Shown piece after piece: positions 36,268 to 48,399 of a stretch of 64,000 nt of DNA (the stretch's first letter is position 1; each line of letters starts with the position of its first letter). The stretch is from Quercus robur (lineage: Eukaryota > Streptophyta > Magnoliopsida > Fagales > Fagaceae). Made by a program: the position numbers and the translations under genes. The notes below the pieces were generated by a model that was given only the letters and a program-made list of their open reading frames with translations, made no database searches and had not been told where the DNA came from. The stretch is taken from the NCBI RefSeq assembly GCF_932294415.1, contig NC_065536.1, positions 53,106,354 to 53,170,353 of the forward strand, written 5' to 3'.

Positions 36268-36850
36268 CACGTTTGGCTTGTTTAAAAGTAAAATATTTTT
36301 CAGAAATTTTTCCCATTTTCAAGTGTCTGTTTGCATGTAAAATGTGACCAAACTTGTAAAATATTTGCCGTTGACTTTAAAATCCTTTATAAAAAGTTTT
36401 AAAACGTTTTATCTTTAAAATTTTGATAAAACATCTTACAAAAGCACACTGTGACTTCCCTTAATTCATTTGGTGGCTAGCTCACTAGTTGAAGGCCTGA
36501 CTCGTCACTCTGGCAACTGATGTTGGGGATCTGGTAGCCTAAATGACAATAACCGATGTTGAAGTCCAGTGGCAAACGCTGCCATTCCGATGAAAAATGT
36601 TAGTCGTCCAGTCATTAGAGATGTCATTGCAGCAGCCAATGTTGAAGATTTGATAATTGGAGACACTGTTCCTACCACTAATGCCAGAGGTCTAGTGGCC
36701 GGAGACACCACTTAGGCAATGGTTGTCTATGTCTAGTTGTTAGACCTCCAGCACCAGCAACTTCGGTGATTGAGCCACCGATTTTGGTGATTTGCTTGAA
36801 AAATTTTACTTGTCATACCAAATACCTAAAAATATTTTACTTCAAGATAA
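36268..36850. mobile_element. non-autonomous DNA transposon with GC-richer core
   Basis: The ends are inverted: CGTTTGGCTTG, then AAGTAAAATATTTTTCAG, at the left; ATATTTTACTTCAAGATAAACG at the right. The core (36490-36790) has repeated words (GTCCAGTGGC, GTCTAGTGGCCGGAGAC, CTCCAGCACCAGC), a pattern seen in plant foldback-like elements. No transposase. Confidence 0.5.
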
Positions 36851-37263
36851 ACGAAGGGCAAATAATCTAAAAAGACTACTCACATAAAAAGTAAAAACTT
36901 CAACAACAATGTTTCAAAACTAGTCTCACATAGTTTAGTCAGTACTTTAGTTGGCTATTTGTTGCATCAACGTAATTTTTGACACTATTTTGTTAGACTA
37001 AATTAATGTCAATGTGTGAAAGATAACTATTCTTTTGGTCCCTAAAATTTGGTACTGGAATGATTTTGGTTCCACAAATCTAAAAAGTTCAAATTTCAAA
37101 AGGGGAACACTTTGGTCCCTCAATCTATTTTTCTATTCATGTGACTAATGGGATACTAAGGCACCCCATTTTATATATAGGGGCCAAACTCAAACCAACC
37201 ACATATTCAAGGGACTAGAATTGAACCCACCACATATTTAAAGGATCATAATTAAATTGATAC
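36851..37263. other. intergenic DNA, possible MULE-like remnant
   Basis: CTTTTGGTCCCTAAAATTTGG and TTTGGTCCCTCAATC resemble the ends of MULE-type elements such as the one at 20073. Similar wording (TTTGAACTTTGAAAGACTAA) continues after the solo LTR at 37878. The solo LTR therefore appears inserted into an older element whose ends I could not fix. Confidence 0.4.
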
Positions 37264-37872
37264 TGATGAACTCTAGGATATCAGTGGACTGAAAATGCCG
37301 GGCCTTGATAAACTTGCGACTGGATCCTGAGAAAACAAGTAAAAACTCAGAGGAGACCGGTGGAAGCCGGCCAAGAACCCTCCGATGGTGAAGTTAGTCT
37401 CTGACTGAAAAATGTGAACTCAGTTTCTCAAGAACAGAATCCCTTACTCTTTCATTGGCGTGTGCTTATATAGTATGCGGGAAGCGGTTACTTGTTTAGT
37501 AACCGCTCCTACAGTTGAGGAGTCCAACAGGCTCGGAAGTAACTTCCGTAACTGATGTAGAAGTTTGTGTTTCACAACGGTTGGGCTTGACTGGCGACGG
37601 TTCGTTCTTCCACTCGGCGGATACGTAGTAATCCTCCCTTGTCCTTTATGGACGTATGGACGAGGAGATGGTAGCAAGCTCGTCCGTCCTTTACAGACTG
37701 ACGAACGCTAAAAACCCCGCCTGTCCTCAAGGACAGACGGATGATAGAGAGCTCGTCTGTCCCGTTTGTCCTTGAGGACAGGCGGACGAGTTAGCAAAGA
37801 CTTACCTCTTGTCTATCCTTTGGACGACACATATGGACGGGAGATGACTTAGCGAATTTTCGTTGCACATCA
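37264..37872 (-). mobile_element. solo gypsy-type LTR with intact 5-bp TSD
   Basis: It runs TGATGAACTC to TTGCACATCA on the plus strand with GATAC on both sides (37259-37263 and 37873-37877). On the minus strand there is a TATATAAGC box near 37475. The segment is much GC-richer than its surroundings. It holds a large hairpin (about 37718-37790, GCCTGTCCTCAAGGACAG against CTGTCCTTGAGGACAGGC-like copies) and repeated GGACGAG/CGTCCGTCC words. No coding sequence. Confidence 0.88.
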
Positions 37873-37977
37873 GATACCATTGATGGAAGGAAATTTTTCC
37901 CTTTTTGAACTTTGAAAGACTAAAATTGAACTTACCCCAAATTAGAAGCATCAAAAGTATAATTTACCCTAAATTAA

Positions 37978-38560
37978 GAAACCCTAAGCAATAGTGAAAA
38001 TAAAAATCACACACGTACCAAGAAAATCAATCACACAAGAACTAACCAAATTTACACGGAAAACCTCTTTAGTCTAGAAGGAAAAACCAAAGGCATATCC
38101 AACCAATCCTCTAATAAAATAAAGATTACAACCATGGTTTTAAATACCAAACCGAACTGGCCAGTCTAATTGGCTCAACTGAGAACCAAGTACTAGTCTG
38201 ATCCTGTACAAATGCCCAAAATTGGTAAAAAACTAGCCAAAACTGAGAACCGGAAGCAAATCTAGTTCGGTTTTTAAAACCATGATTACAACACTCAAGT
38301 TTATGTCTAAAACTTGAGTTTGCAATAAATTAGGAAAATGCAAGAATAACTTTATGGGAATAAATACAATCTCATTGCAAAAAACTGGAACCTAGTGAAA
38401 ACCAATTACACTACAAGATCCTATAAAAAAAAATAAATAAAAAACACAAGAAGATTTTTTGTGTTGAATTCTTCAACTTTACATAGTTACGACACTCATA
38501 ATCCCCCTCTTGAGAAAACCCCCCAATTTATTATCCTCGTGACATACACAAAAATCCCCT
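37978..38560. other. copia-like LTR remnant interrupted by a MITE
   Basis: The flanks contain CACACACGTACC, ACACGGAAAACCTC and, further on, ACACAAGAAGATTTTTTGTG, the type of sequence seen at copia U5 ends. The block is split by the element at 38134-38283. Ends not fixed. Confidence 0.4.
38134..38283. mobile_element. 150-bp MITE with 9-bp direct repeat
   Basis: Begins ATGGTTTTAAATACC and ends GGTTTTTAAAACCAT, inverted over 12 or more bases. GATTACAAC (allowing for one shared base at the edge) occurs at 38124-38132 and 38284-38292. A 9-bp TSD suggests Mutator-type mobilisation. Related copies are at 4557 and possibly 50035. Confidence 0.8.
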
Positions 38561-38648
38561 CCCTTCCACCCCCCCAACCCTCTTTCCTTTTTATTTATTT
38601 TTTATTATTAATTTTTTTTTTTTGGGCATAGAATGAGGATATATCATA

Positions 38649-41261
38649 TCATATTATATATAATAAAAGTTGGGCTTAAACGTCGTGGTTGCGCCACGTG
38701 GCTTCACTAAATTGCAAAAATTTTAATAAATTTTTAGATTTTAAGAATAGATATATACATATTTTTTGGATAAATATGACAAATCAAGTAATGAAAGAAA
38801 GTAGTATTTGATTTACAACTATAACAGTTGTGTCTATCAAAAATGTTATTAACAAACCCTAAAATCAATAGAATAGAATGAGCTAAGGATAGAATTTAAA
38901 TAAAAGAAGAGATTCTTTCATCTTGATGCTTTTTAAATATATATTATTTTTCTTCTCCTATAATTTCTAATTTGATTACAATCCAAATTTGATCATTTTC
39001 TTATTATAATATATAAGTTGATAAGAATCTTAATTAAAAAAATCAATGTAGTACACGTAAAAAAAGGTCCATCTAATGCTTCTTCTTTTTTTATTTAAAT
39101 TATAGTACTACATGTAAAATCAAAAAAAAAAAAAAAAAAAAACCTTACTACACGTAAAAATTGCAGAAAAGTTTTTAGATTTAAAAAAAAATAGATATAA
39201 TTTTTATTCTCCGATAATTTCTAAGTTGATAAAAATCTTAATTTCATTATAATCCAAATTCTTCATCTAATCCTTTCTTAAAGTACACGTTAAAGTCCAT
39301 CTAATTTTAACTTCATACACCTCTATAAATTAGACTGATATTAGACTTTTTATTCATATCAACTTCTTTAATGTGGAGTGTATATATATATAAGATAATT
39401 CATAATAAATACCTACCATACAGTTTTTTTCCTCTATTATTCCCTTCTTCTCCCTACAACCTTACACATATGTATTTGTTTACTCTAATTTTTTTTAATG
39501 TATTTGTTTAATTTTTTTTTCCCATAAAATTGAATAGGTTTTGTGTATTTTTTGTCTTTTGTTTAACCTAATTTCCCAAATTTTTATCCTATTTATTTGG
39601 TTATTGTTTGAGCATCAATCATTAAATAGAGTTAGACATGAATTTTTATTATTTTGTATATCATATATGAATTACACTCAACAATATCACACTTCTGTTT
39701 TCATTTAGTACAGTTCCATTTGAAGTTCTGCATATTGGACAAACTGCTTCAACATAAACACCACGCCTAGATAAATTGTCCATTGCAAGTAAAGAATTAC
39801 TCAATGATTTCCAAAGAAAAAGTAAGACATTTTTCCCCTTCACTTATTTTATTCTATTTATGCCTCAATAATTTTTATTTTGTTGGTCTTTTTGCTTCTT
39901 CTTTATTTATTTTTATTTATCCGTATTGCTCACATTGTTAATTGGGAAACTACTGTCTACCATTCTCTTTGTAGTTTAAGCCTTATTCGAAAAATCTTAA
40001 TTAGGTGAACAAGATAGGAAATATCATGCTAAGCTGGGTTTTTTTTTTTTGTGCTACTTATTTTGGGTTGTTAATAATAGAGAGAGAGGTTGAGATCAAA
40101 TAATAGAGATTATTGTTCACAACTAAAGGCCAAAATGGATGCTACTATTGAAAGGTATCACTTCTCAATTCTCATCATATCTCAATGCTAATGAATTTAT
40201 TTAATTTTTTGGTTGGGTGAAAATCACTCAAGTTTCAGTGTCTTCTCCCATGCTTTCAAGGACAAAAATTATATTTTCATGTATGTCTCTCTACTTTATA
40301 TTTTTAAATGTTTAGTTATTTAGATTATTCTTAATTATTGAATTGAGGTTTCCACTTAAATATGCTTTCAATAATTTTTTAATAGCTTTTAATTATTAAA
40401 TTCAAGGTTTTTCCATTTAAATATTACTTGAGCCCTAAATCTCAATATATTATGAAAAATCCTTTTATATTTCTTTTATGTATCTCATTTTATATTAGTT
40501 ACTTAGTTATCTACCATCTTCCATTCAATTATTTTAGACTGATATATATATATATATATATATATGCTTTTAAAACTTAGTCTCACACAATATGCATTCA
40601 TTATATAACTTAAAAGTAAAATATTCATTTATTTTTTATTTTTTATTTTATTATTTAATTTTAAGGAAATTAATAAAAAAAATTGTTTACATTTGAATTT
40701 TAATTAAGCCGTTGGGCTTAGAAGCCGTGGTTGCTCCACGTAACTTCACCAAATTGCAGAAATTTTATTAAATTTTTAGATTTTTAAAGGAATAGTATAC
40801 TGCCAGAACTCTAATTCTTTCTTATCATTAAATAAAATTAGATTAACATTATTTTTTTATTTGTTAGGATATATTTCTTAAATTAAGGGGATAATATTTA
40901 ACATACAAAAATTTAATTTAGATAATATTTATCATCTAATTAAAATTATTTTTTTATTTGTTAGGATATATTTCTTAAATTAGGGGATAATATTTAACAT
41001 AAAAAAAATTAAATTTAGATAATATTTTTCATCTAAATTTTCAAAATTTTAATATTATTAAATTAATATTATTTTATCTAAATATCAAGCTACAAAACTT
41101 GATTATTAAGTGATAAGCACAATCCAAATTCTTCAAGAGGTGATTAATATAAATCTATCCCAAGAAATAATATATATCTCTAATAATTTGATAATCTCTA
41201 TCTATGCCAAAAAACAATATATATCTCCATTAATTTTATAATTTTTAAGTTGATGACATTT

Positions 41262-41292
<31 letters not shown>

Positions 41293-41342
41293 CAAAATTC
41301 CTTATAGCTATCAACCACGTTCTCTTTCTCTTTTTTTTTTAA

Positions 41343-41373
<31 letters not shown>

Positions 41374-42000
41374 TTCATTTTGTTTATTTTCTTTAGTGTT
41401 ATTATTGTTTTTTGTCTTCATGTAATTTTAATTAATGAATTCAAAATATTCGAAAACATTGTCAAGTTTCTAAAGGCTCATTCTTTGTTTTTGTATTTTG
41501 TTTTTATTAAATTGATTAGGTTTTGTGTATTGGTTGCCTTTTGTTTAAACTAATTTTCTTAGCTTTGATATAATTTATATTCTTAGGGTTAGGGTCTTAG
41601 AATTAATGATTAAATATGATTACAATTAATAGATTAATTTTAACAATTTTTTTATTTGATTTTTATGTTACATCAAATTATCAATATGTTCTACACATGT
41701 ATTCTTGAATTATCAACTTTAATTTTAATTTACAATATTATCAAAATTATATTAATTTTAGATTTATCAATTGTTTAGTACATTTTTTAAAATAATTATC
41801 AATTTAAAATTCAATTTTGGTATTATCAATTTAATTTAGTTTTAGGAAGAAATCTTACCCCTTATTTTAATGAGATAATTATTTACACTTGATAATTTTC
41901 TTCTTTTATCTTTATTGAATCTATTAAAATATATAATTATTTATACATTTATTTTATAAGCTTTTTCATAAAACCGTGCAACGCACGGGCCTATAACTAG
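38649..42000 (+). mobile_element. tandem pair of non-autonomous Helitrons
   Basis: The left end is A|TCATATTATATATAATAAAA at 38649. The right end has the stem CCGTGC/GCACGG (41974-41988), then CTAG at 41997-42000 followed by T, the Helitron 3' signature. The 5' block GTTGGGCTTAAACGTCGTGG (38669) recurs as GTTGGGCTTAGAAGCCGTGG at 40711. Later words (GGTTTTGTGTATT, CTTTTGTTTAA.CTAATTT, ATTAAATA) also recur at 39538 and 41519. Two diverged copies of one family therefore lie head to tail: A about 38649-40690 and B about 40690-42000. No Rep/helicase gene is present. Confidence 0.75.
39661..39843 (-). pseudogene. LINE RT zinc-binding fragment inside Helitron copy A
   Basis: The frame encodes FLWKSLSNSLLAMDNLSRRGV and then EAVCPICRTSNG. 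This fits the RT zinc-binding domain pattern (W..L..SLPT..NL.RRG......CP.C) seen in the LINE at 50256-52878. Only about 40 residues are present and the histidine end is missing. It is probably captured by, or inserted in, the Helitron. Confidence 0.55.
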
Positions 42001-43150
42001 TTATTATATATAAAGCAGATAGAAAGCTAAAATGAGTTTCAAAATTGTGAATACACACCAAACAACACAAACTGTCCAAAACATTAAATACACCTAAAAC
42101 AAAATTTGGGAAGTACGCAGATGACCAACCCCATCTTGTCCCAAATGTACATAGTTATTCAAAAAGGTTGGGCATTTTGTCATTTAAAATCTCTCATTGC
42201 ATTTGTTTCCTTCCAATATCAACTAGTTTATCTACTATTGGATTTGCCTATCGGTAGATATGATTAAGCGAGAGGTTCCATGTTGGCTGGCGCATTAGGT
42301 ACCAACAACCAAAGATTAAGTTCGTAAAGAGTAAGAGGAAAAATTGTATTTGAATTCAGCCATTTTGTTACTAAATGCGAATCTGTTTCTGGTTGGATTT
42401 GATTCATTTGAGTATATTAATATATTATCCGTTGGCCTTAGCAAGAAGTAAAGCAAATTAGCAAAACTGATTGCTCAAAGTTCCGCTGTAATACTAGAGT
42501 AATGTCAATAGTAAGAGTACGAGAGAATGCAATAACCCAATTGCCCTGCCCCATTAATCCCTAACTATCTCCCCAACATGGCATTTTTTGCCAAATATTC
42601 AGTTTTTGTAAAAATTATTACTGATAAGCTTATGCTTGAAGTTATTTAGGCATATAGCACTTTTGAAACTCAAGTTTAACAAACTCCAATTTAAAATAAA
42701 AATCAAGTTTAGTAATCTCGAATTCCAAACAGATGTAATATTTTATTTTTAGTTAAACGATTCATGTGAGTAACTATCTACTTCGAACTTAAGTTCCAAA
42801 AGACATTATATAACAAAATAGCTTCAGACAAAAACTTCTCACTAATATATTTTTTTCTGGTAAAAATTAAATATTTGAGGGGAAAAAAAAATGCCCCCAG
42901 CACCGAATGGTCCTGGATGACCTTTTGCACTACCAGTAATATTTAATTTGAGGTATTTGGTGAAGGTGGGTTCCAACTTATTTTATGGCCTTACTTTTAT
43001 TATATTCTTATTTTATTGCTTCTAATTAGATGGATAACTCTAGTTTTTGTTTCTTATGAGCCATATCTGTTTGGTTTCATTTTCATCACATGGGTCACGA
43101 AACAAAACACCTCCAAATTCGTAAAAATATGAGTTATTTTGTTCTTCACA
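42001..43150. other. intergenic DNA
   Basis: No gene or defined transposon seen. Short A/T runs only, with CCTAGG- or TGGTCC-type unique words. Confidence 0.5.
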
Positions 43151-43172
43151 GACGAGAAGACGTTGACGGTGT

Positions 43173-43545
43173 TTGTCTTTTTGCGGCTTTGCATTTTGTC
43201 TGTTTGCAGATTTTGTTGATGTTATCGCTGTGTTTTTTTTTTTTTTTTTTTTTTTTAAATTGTTGTTTGTTCGGTTTGGTACAGGAAAGATTATCTTAAG
43301 GGACATGGTGGAGTGGCGGCACACTACACGTTACAATTGCCAGTGTGAACGCGTCATTCCTAAATACTTTCCGGAGAGAAATTGATGCTTTCTTGGGTCA
43401 ATTTGGCCTAAATTCAATGATATACACATCCTAGGTTTAAAGTTTGATGGTAGCTTGTGGTTAAAAGATTGTTAGGAGTAGTAGGGTAGTGGCACGTGTC
43501 CAAATGATCTAGAAAGACATGTGACACTTTAATGACAATTTTTTT
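43173..43545. repeat. duplicated block, copy 1 (second copy near 48400-49300)
   Basis: Shares GTCAATTTGGCCTAAATTCAA (43397), TGTGGTTAAAAGATTGT (43453) and GTGTGAACGCGTCATTCCTAA-like words with 48400-48960, in the same orientation and about 5.3 kb apart. It includes a long T run at 43231-43256. The open frames 43040-43385 are not genes. Confidence 0.65.
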
Positions 43546-44330
43546 TTTTTTTTTTTTGTGTAATGACATTTTAAATATACATTAAATTGAAAGTTTAGAA
43601 ATTTGAGACTTTGGACAAGAAGAGAAAGAAATAGAGGAAAAAGAAAAAGAAAAATAGAAAACAAGAAGCGTGATCCATTTGATCTTGGACTTTTCTTTTT
43701 AATAGATAAATAGTATTTCAAATCTATAGCATTTACTCTATAAAATTATATTTTTATCATCAAACCAATATTATAATTGATTTTTAGTCTATGTGGGAAA
43801 TTGAACTTTAGATACCGTATTTAACAATAAGAAACTTTACCAATTAAACTTAATTAAACCTAAGCGTGATTGATTGAATCTTGAATTGATAAAATTAAAA
43901 AAAAAAGAAAAGAAAAAGGAAATCATTAGATTATCTTGGTAACTTGTTTTAATTTTTGGTATCACAACTGATGTTGGTTTTGGACCACTTATAGCATTTA
44001 CATCAACTTCAACAAGTGCTCAGTTAAATTAACCCCAAAAAATCTTCTTTTTCTATTTTAGCAAGTCAATTTTTCAATGCATGTACATTAGACTCAATAC
44101 TCTGCCTCTAATTTATTTAAATAATTATTTTCTCTCTCTCTCCAAGCAACAATTTGTTTTGCTTCCCTTACTTTCCCCAATTTCAACCTAAAAGCCATAT
44201 CAACCCGTGGGGGTCAAAAACGATGGAAGCCTTTAAGGAGGTTCCACGGATCTAATCGTCTCAACTAATTTGTTGATGAAGGGGGTAATCCATACTAAGA
44301 AGACTAGACAAGTAAGATCAATGGTTGAAA
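43546..44330. other. intergenic DNA with CT- and A-rich tracts
   Basis: A T run at 43540-43557 and purine-rich AGAAGAGAAAG tracts at 43616-43660. No gene seen. Confidence 0.5.
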
Positions 44331-45076
44331 TGAAAAAATCTTGTATATTTATATAACGCAACTGAACTTCTGCCAAGATTACAAACAAGATAAGCCTAAG
44401 CAAGAACACTTTTCTTTTTACTCTAACTCTCTCTCTCTCCCTCTCCCTCATCTCCTTCCACCCTCAATAAGTGAGAATAGGTTTATTTATACCCTCAGCT
44501 CATCCTTCTCCTTAATGAATTACCAAGCTAAATGTCTGCAAATCCTTATCCCATCAGGTGTCTTCTCCCCTAATTTCATGATGAAAATGGACTTTTGGAG
44601 CGTCCAACACTACTCAAGCCGATCATCCATAATTAAATGTAGCATGCATTAAATGGGAATACCTAATTAATGCGAAAGTAACTATTACTTGGATTGTGTG
44701 CCACTTTGCATGGTTCCCTAGTTGTATTATGGGTAATTCCTCCCTCAATGACTTTCTGGGTAATTCCTCCCTTGGTGGCTTTCCGGGTCAAGAATAATTG
44801 GGTGGGACCTTACCTCGGTTTAGCAAGTTTTTTCTATCTTTGCTCAGATGTTGTGGATCCAAACTAACCTGGTGTTTCCATTTATCCTTGTCACAAGAAC
44901 CTTCTACAGGCCTAATACCTCGAGTCGTGACCCAAGCTCGACATCTCAGGCATTACTTGGGTTGTTATATGGGCCCAACATCTCATGCCTATCTCGGGCT
45001 TCACAGGCCCAACATCCCTGGCTTACTTAACTCCTTGGTGGAGGGGATCATCCTCCCATACAACCCAAATCCAACA
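44331..45076 (-). mobile_element. probable gypsy-type LTR fragment
   Basis: On the minus strand a TATAAATAAACC box lies at about 44495-44484. Downstream are GAGGGAGAGGGAGAG tracts and a CTTATCTTGTTTGTAATCTTGG stretch typical of an LTR R-U5. Suggested termini are TGAAAAAATC and CCAACA, but no TSD was found, so both ends are provisional. Several short open frames here are chance. Confidence 0.45.
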
Positions 45077-45956
45077 CCAGCAACCCAGATCAGCCCAAAT
45101 CAAACATCAATTGATCAACAATCTATGAATTAGATCACACCCTTTGCCATTGCCAATCTCACAAATCTATGGTACAATTATCACCATTCATACCATGGTA
45201 CTACATATAGAGCTTATGATAATCACTGATTAAAAATCAACAAATCGACAATCAAACCTAAATCGCATGGCCAATCACACAGAGTTGCTAACCACAGTTG
45301 TTGCAGTTGCATTGATCTTCAGCTCTTCACTTCAAAATTACATTTCTCAAGATTAAAATCATGAGGCACTTCGTGAACTAAGTTTAATTCTTCAGTTAGA
45401 TTGTCAATGAAATTTTCACCACTCAACTTTTCTTTTATAAATTGGCATCAATTTCACTGGAATGATCATGACCTTTGTTAACAATTTTTTGTCCACTAAA
45501 GTCATACTCTTCAGGGATTAGAATCATAGGGCATTTCATGCCCCCAAACTCTAATTCTTGAGTGTTAGTGGATCTTTCTGCAGTCTTTTCTTCATACTTT
45601 GATGATTGACCACTTCTATTTTGGTCTTGACATCGAGTTACTTCATAGAATTATTTCCATAGCATCTCTCTTCGTTCACATAACTTTTGAATGATTAAAT
45701 TTATTCTATAAACTTTGTATGACTCAAAGCCATCACTTGAATCTATAGGTTGGTTCAACATAGCAATATTTTCTTTAATTCTATTCTATATAGCTGCATT
45801 TTTACTTAACATTGGCAAAGTAATTTACAAGCGCAGTTGATATGATTTTTGCCATAGATTACGCACATTTCTCCATCTAGACCCATGCTTTTTGTTGAAT
45901 TTTCTCATTCAACGACTTGTTACCAGCATGTGTTCCCATTGAGGTCGCCAATTTGT
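45077..45956 (-). mobile_element. internal remnant of an LTR element without clear coding
   Basis: At 45945-45956 the minus strand reads ATTGGCGACCTC directly inside TTGTTTGAGC, a PBS-like junction. The following minus-strand sequence has a short non-open stretch. There is no recognisable gag or pol domain, as in non-autonomous LTR elements. Confidence 0.4.
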
Positions 45957-46250
45957 TTGAGCACAAACCAACTTTTATTTGATGTTGCTCAAAGTGATAC
46001 AAAGTTTCTCGAGGTTAATGACCTGACTTTGCGAAAGAGGACAAGGGTTCAGTTCGGTAACACCTAACTTGATAGGACTTTTTTGTGAACTGAATCATGA
46101 GAGACCTATATAGGTAGTATTTGTACCCATAATTTTAACTCCACAAATTTTCTCTTAAACTTTATAGTTTAGTGGCATAATTTGCTTTCACTTTTTAGGA
46201 GAATTGAGTTCAAATCTCCCCCCCCCCCCCCCCCCCCCCATTGCTGTCTT
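45957..46250 (-). repeat. possible LTR next to the PBS-like site
   Basis: Starts TTGTTTGAGCACAAACC on the plus strand, beside the PBS-like ATTGGCGACC. The right end is not defined. It ends in or before a run of about 21 C residues at 46219-46239. Confidence 0.35.
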
Positions 46251-46293
46251 GATGTTCTGTGGAAATTTAAATTATGTTTTGAATTTTGCTAAA

Positions 46294-46400
46294 TTTACAA
46301 CATTCAGTCCACAACATTTTCACAACAAATTTTAAGTGATAATTTGTAAAAATAACAATTTACTTATCGAAATTTGTTATGAAAATGTTGTAAAAATAAT
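46294..46400. mobile_element. MITE, ACAACATTTTCACAACAAAT family, short copy
   Basis: TCCACAACATTTTCACAACA at 46308 is inverted at 46370-46391 (AAATTTGTTATGAAAATGTTGT). The centre is reduced to about 50 bp, still with AAGTGATAATTTGTAAAAATAA. Confidence 0.7.
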
Positions 46401-47562
46401 ATTTTTTTAAATAATATATGGAGTATAGAATTTAAAATAATAAATTTTCCCCCCAAACTCCAACTAAAGTATTGCAGGCTCGCAGCCAATACACAGTTAC
46501 TTCCAAGCTACAATTCACAATCCCTGGATGCAGCAGTATCTTAAGACCGAAACAAGAACTGCCAGCTCGTAGAAATTTGAGTTTTATTTTAGTTTTCTTA
46601 GAGGAAAAAATAATGTTTCCGCGACTGTTTGAAGGATTTTTTGGCTGCTGTTGGCATTTTTTTTATGGATTTTGCCGAGAAACAAGGGGGTGTTTAGTAC
46701 ATGTGTTTGAAAATATGTGTTTTGTTATTTGAAAACATATAAAAATATGTGTATGTAAAAAAATGTGTAAAAATGCGTGTAATATTATTTAAAAACTGAA
46801 AATATGAATTGAAAAACCATTCCTAAGTTTTCAGAAGTCATGGTTAGGTAAGGAGAGTAATTGACACGATATAGCTTTAGCCCTTATCAAATAATTTTTG
46901 AATAGAAAGTTAATGCAAAGTGTCAATTCGAACTTTGCATTAAAGAAAAACAAACTACTCTGGCCTTCAGTTGATGATAAGTCTTAGTCTACACTCTTAA
47001 GTATGGTAGGTGGATTTCAACAAATAATAAATGAATGTTAAATTTTATTTTTTATGATTATTTGTTATTGAGAAACATAAGTTTGTAAAGTTTATACAAT
47101 ACAATTTTGTAATATCCCTACTAAAGTTATTCATGTTTGAATTATCTTCTATGATTCGTGATATATTAGTTTGTAAAATTTGTTTAATAAAATTTGTAAT
47201 ATATCTAACATTAATTTTTTTTTTTTATAAAATTGTTAATGTTTTTTATTGCTTCTAATCAAATTTTGTGACATTATCAAAAAGTATTTTTAGATTGATA
47301 ACTCAGTTTTCTTGAGATCTACGTTTTTTAATTTCATGGTCATGATCAGATCTAGATCTTTTACTTACAAATCAAAATCCTAAAACCTAGCAATATCTTA
47401 AGATTGAAACATAAACTTCCACTCGTAAAACATTTTTTTATTATTATTATCAAAAAGCCTCGGATCGGAGGACATAAAAATAACTAAATAAACACAAAAA
47501 TTTTCACCCCAACACCTTTGCCTGTTTTTACTGTGTTGCGGATAGGCTAATACAACAGCAAA
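46401..47562. other. intergenic DNA
   Basis: GGGGGTGTTTAGTACATG at 46686 resembles a hAT- or Harbinger-type MITE end, but no partner end was found. The open frame 46472-46732 has no domain. Otherwise AT-rich. Confidence 0.45.
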
Positions 47563-47766
47563 GCCATTTGGTGATTTTTTTTACAATATTTAGCTGAAAT
47601 TGAAATTTTTTTGTTGAAAATATTGTAAATAAAACTAAAAGGTAACTAAAATAGTACAATAGGACCCATAAATAATATCAAAAAGTATAGTGAGACTTAT
47701 GAATAATAGCAAAAATAAGCTGAATAGTAAAAAAAATTGACTTTTTAAACCATGCCAAACGCACAC
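47563..47766. mobile_element. MITE with GTGTGCGTTTGGC end
   Basis: The left edge GCCATTTGGTGATTTT and right edge GACTTTTTAAACCATGCC, CAAACGCACAC. The interior has TAGTACAATAGGACCCATAA and then AATAATAGCAAAAATAAGC. I recall a common MITE family of woody rosids with this layout. Non-coding, diverged. Confidence 0.6.
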
Positions 47767-48399
47767 TAGCCGTTTTTTCTACTTATTTCTTCTCCGGTTC
47801 TACAGTTATGCAGCTTGCCATAAAATATGTGTCAAGTTGTGATAAGATTACATTATTTATATATGGGTCTATCATTGATTTTTTGTGAAATAATAATCCA
47901 ATTCTCATTTGACATATGCGTAGGTTGTGATAAAGTATGTATCCCTGGAATTATCGTTCTTCCACACTTCCTCTTTAGATAAAACGAATAATGTTTCATG
48001 CAACAATCCAAATAGTTAAATCCAGCTGTTGAATTTACATTCGGTGAGGCATATTCCATCAAAATGCAAAACAGATTATTATATTGTTCACCAAGGAGCA
48101 CAAAAACAAGCCTACATCGGAGTAGGCATTTTGCAAAATATTTTGCAACTTGCCACTCAACTCATAAAAGTTTATTTATTCATTTTTTATCTTATTCTTT
48201 CTCTCCTTCTCTTCTCTATAGTGTTATTTTTATAAAATGAATTGTAAAATAATAAAAAATAAAAAATAAAAAGAGATGTAAAGTGTGTTGATAACTAATG
48301 TGATTATATAATAAATGCATTTTTTTCAATGCTCATAAGATTAAAACAAAAAGGCTCTCAGGCTGATAAAAATGAGTTTTACTTTTCTTTTTTTAACTA
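47767..48399. other. intergenic DNA
   Basis: No gene or transposon recognised. The open frames 47853-48235 lack any domain. Confidence 0.5.

Noticed and set aside
44233-45133. Open frames of up to 111 residues
   Set aside because: Located in an LTR-like region on both strands with low-complexity Arg/Glu or Ser/Pro content.
46160-46220. tRNA-like phrase GAGTTCAAATCTCCC
   Set aside because: There is no matching acceptor stem, D-arm or anticodon arm upstream; only the T-arm-like phrase is present.
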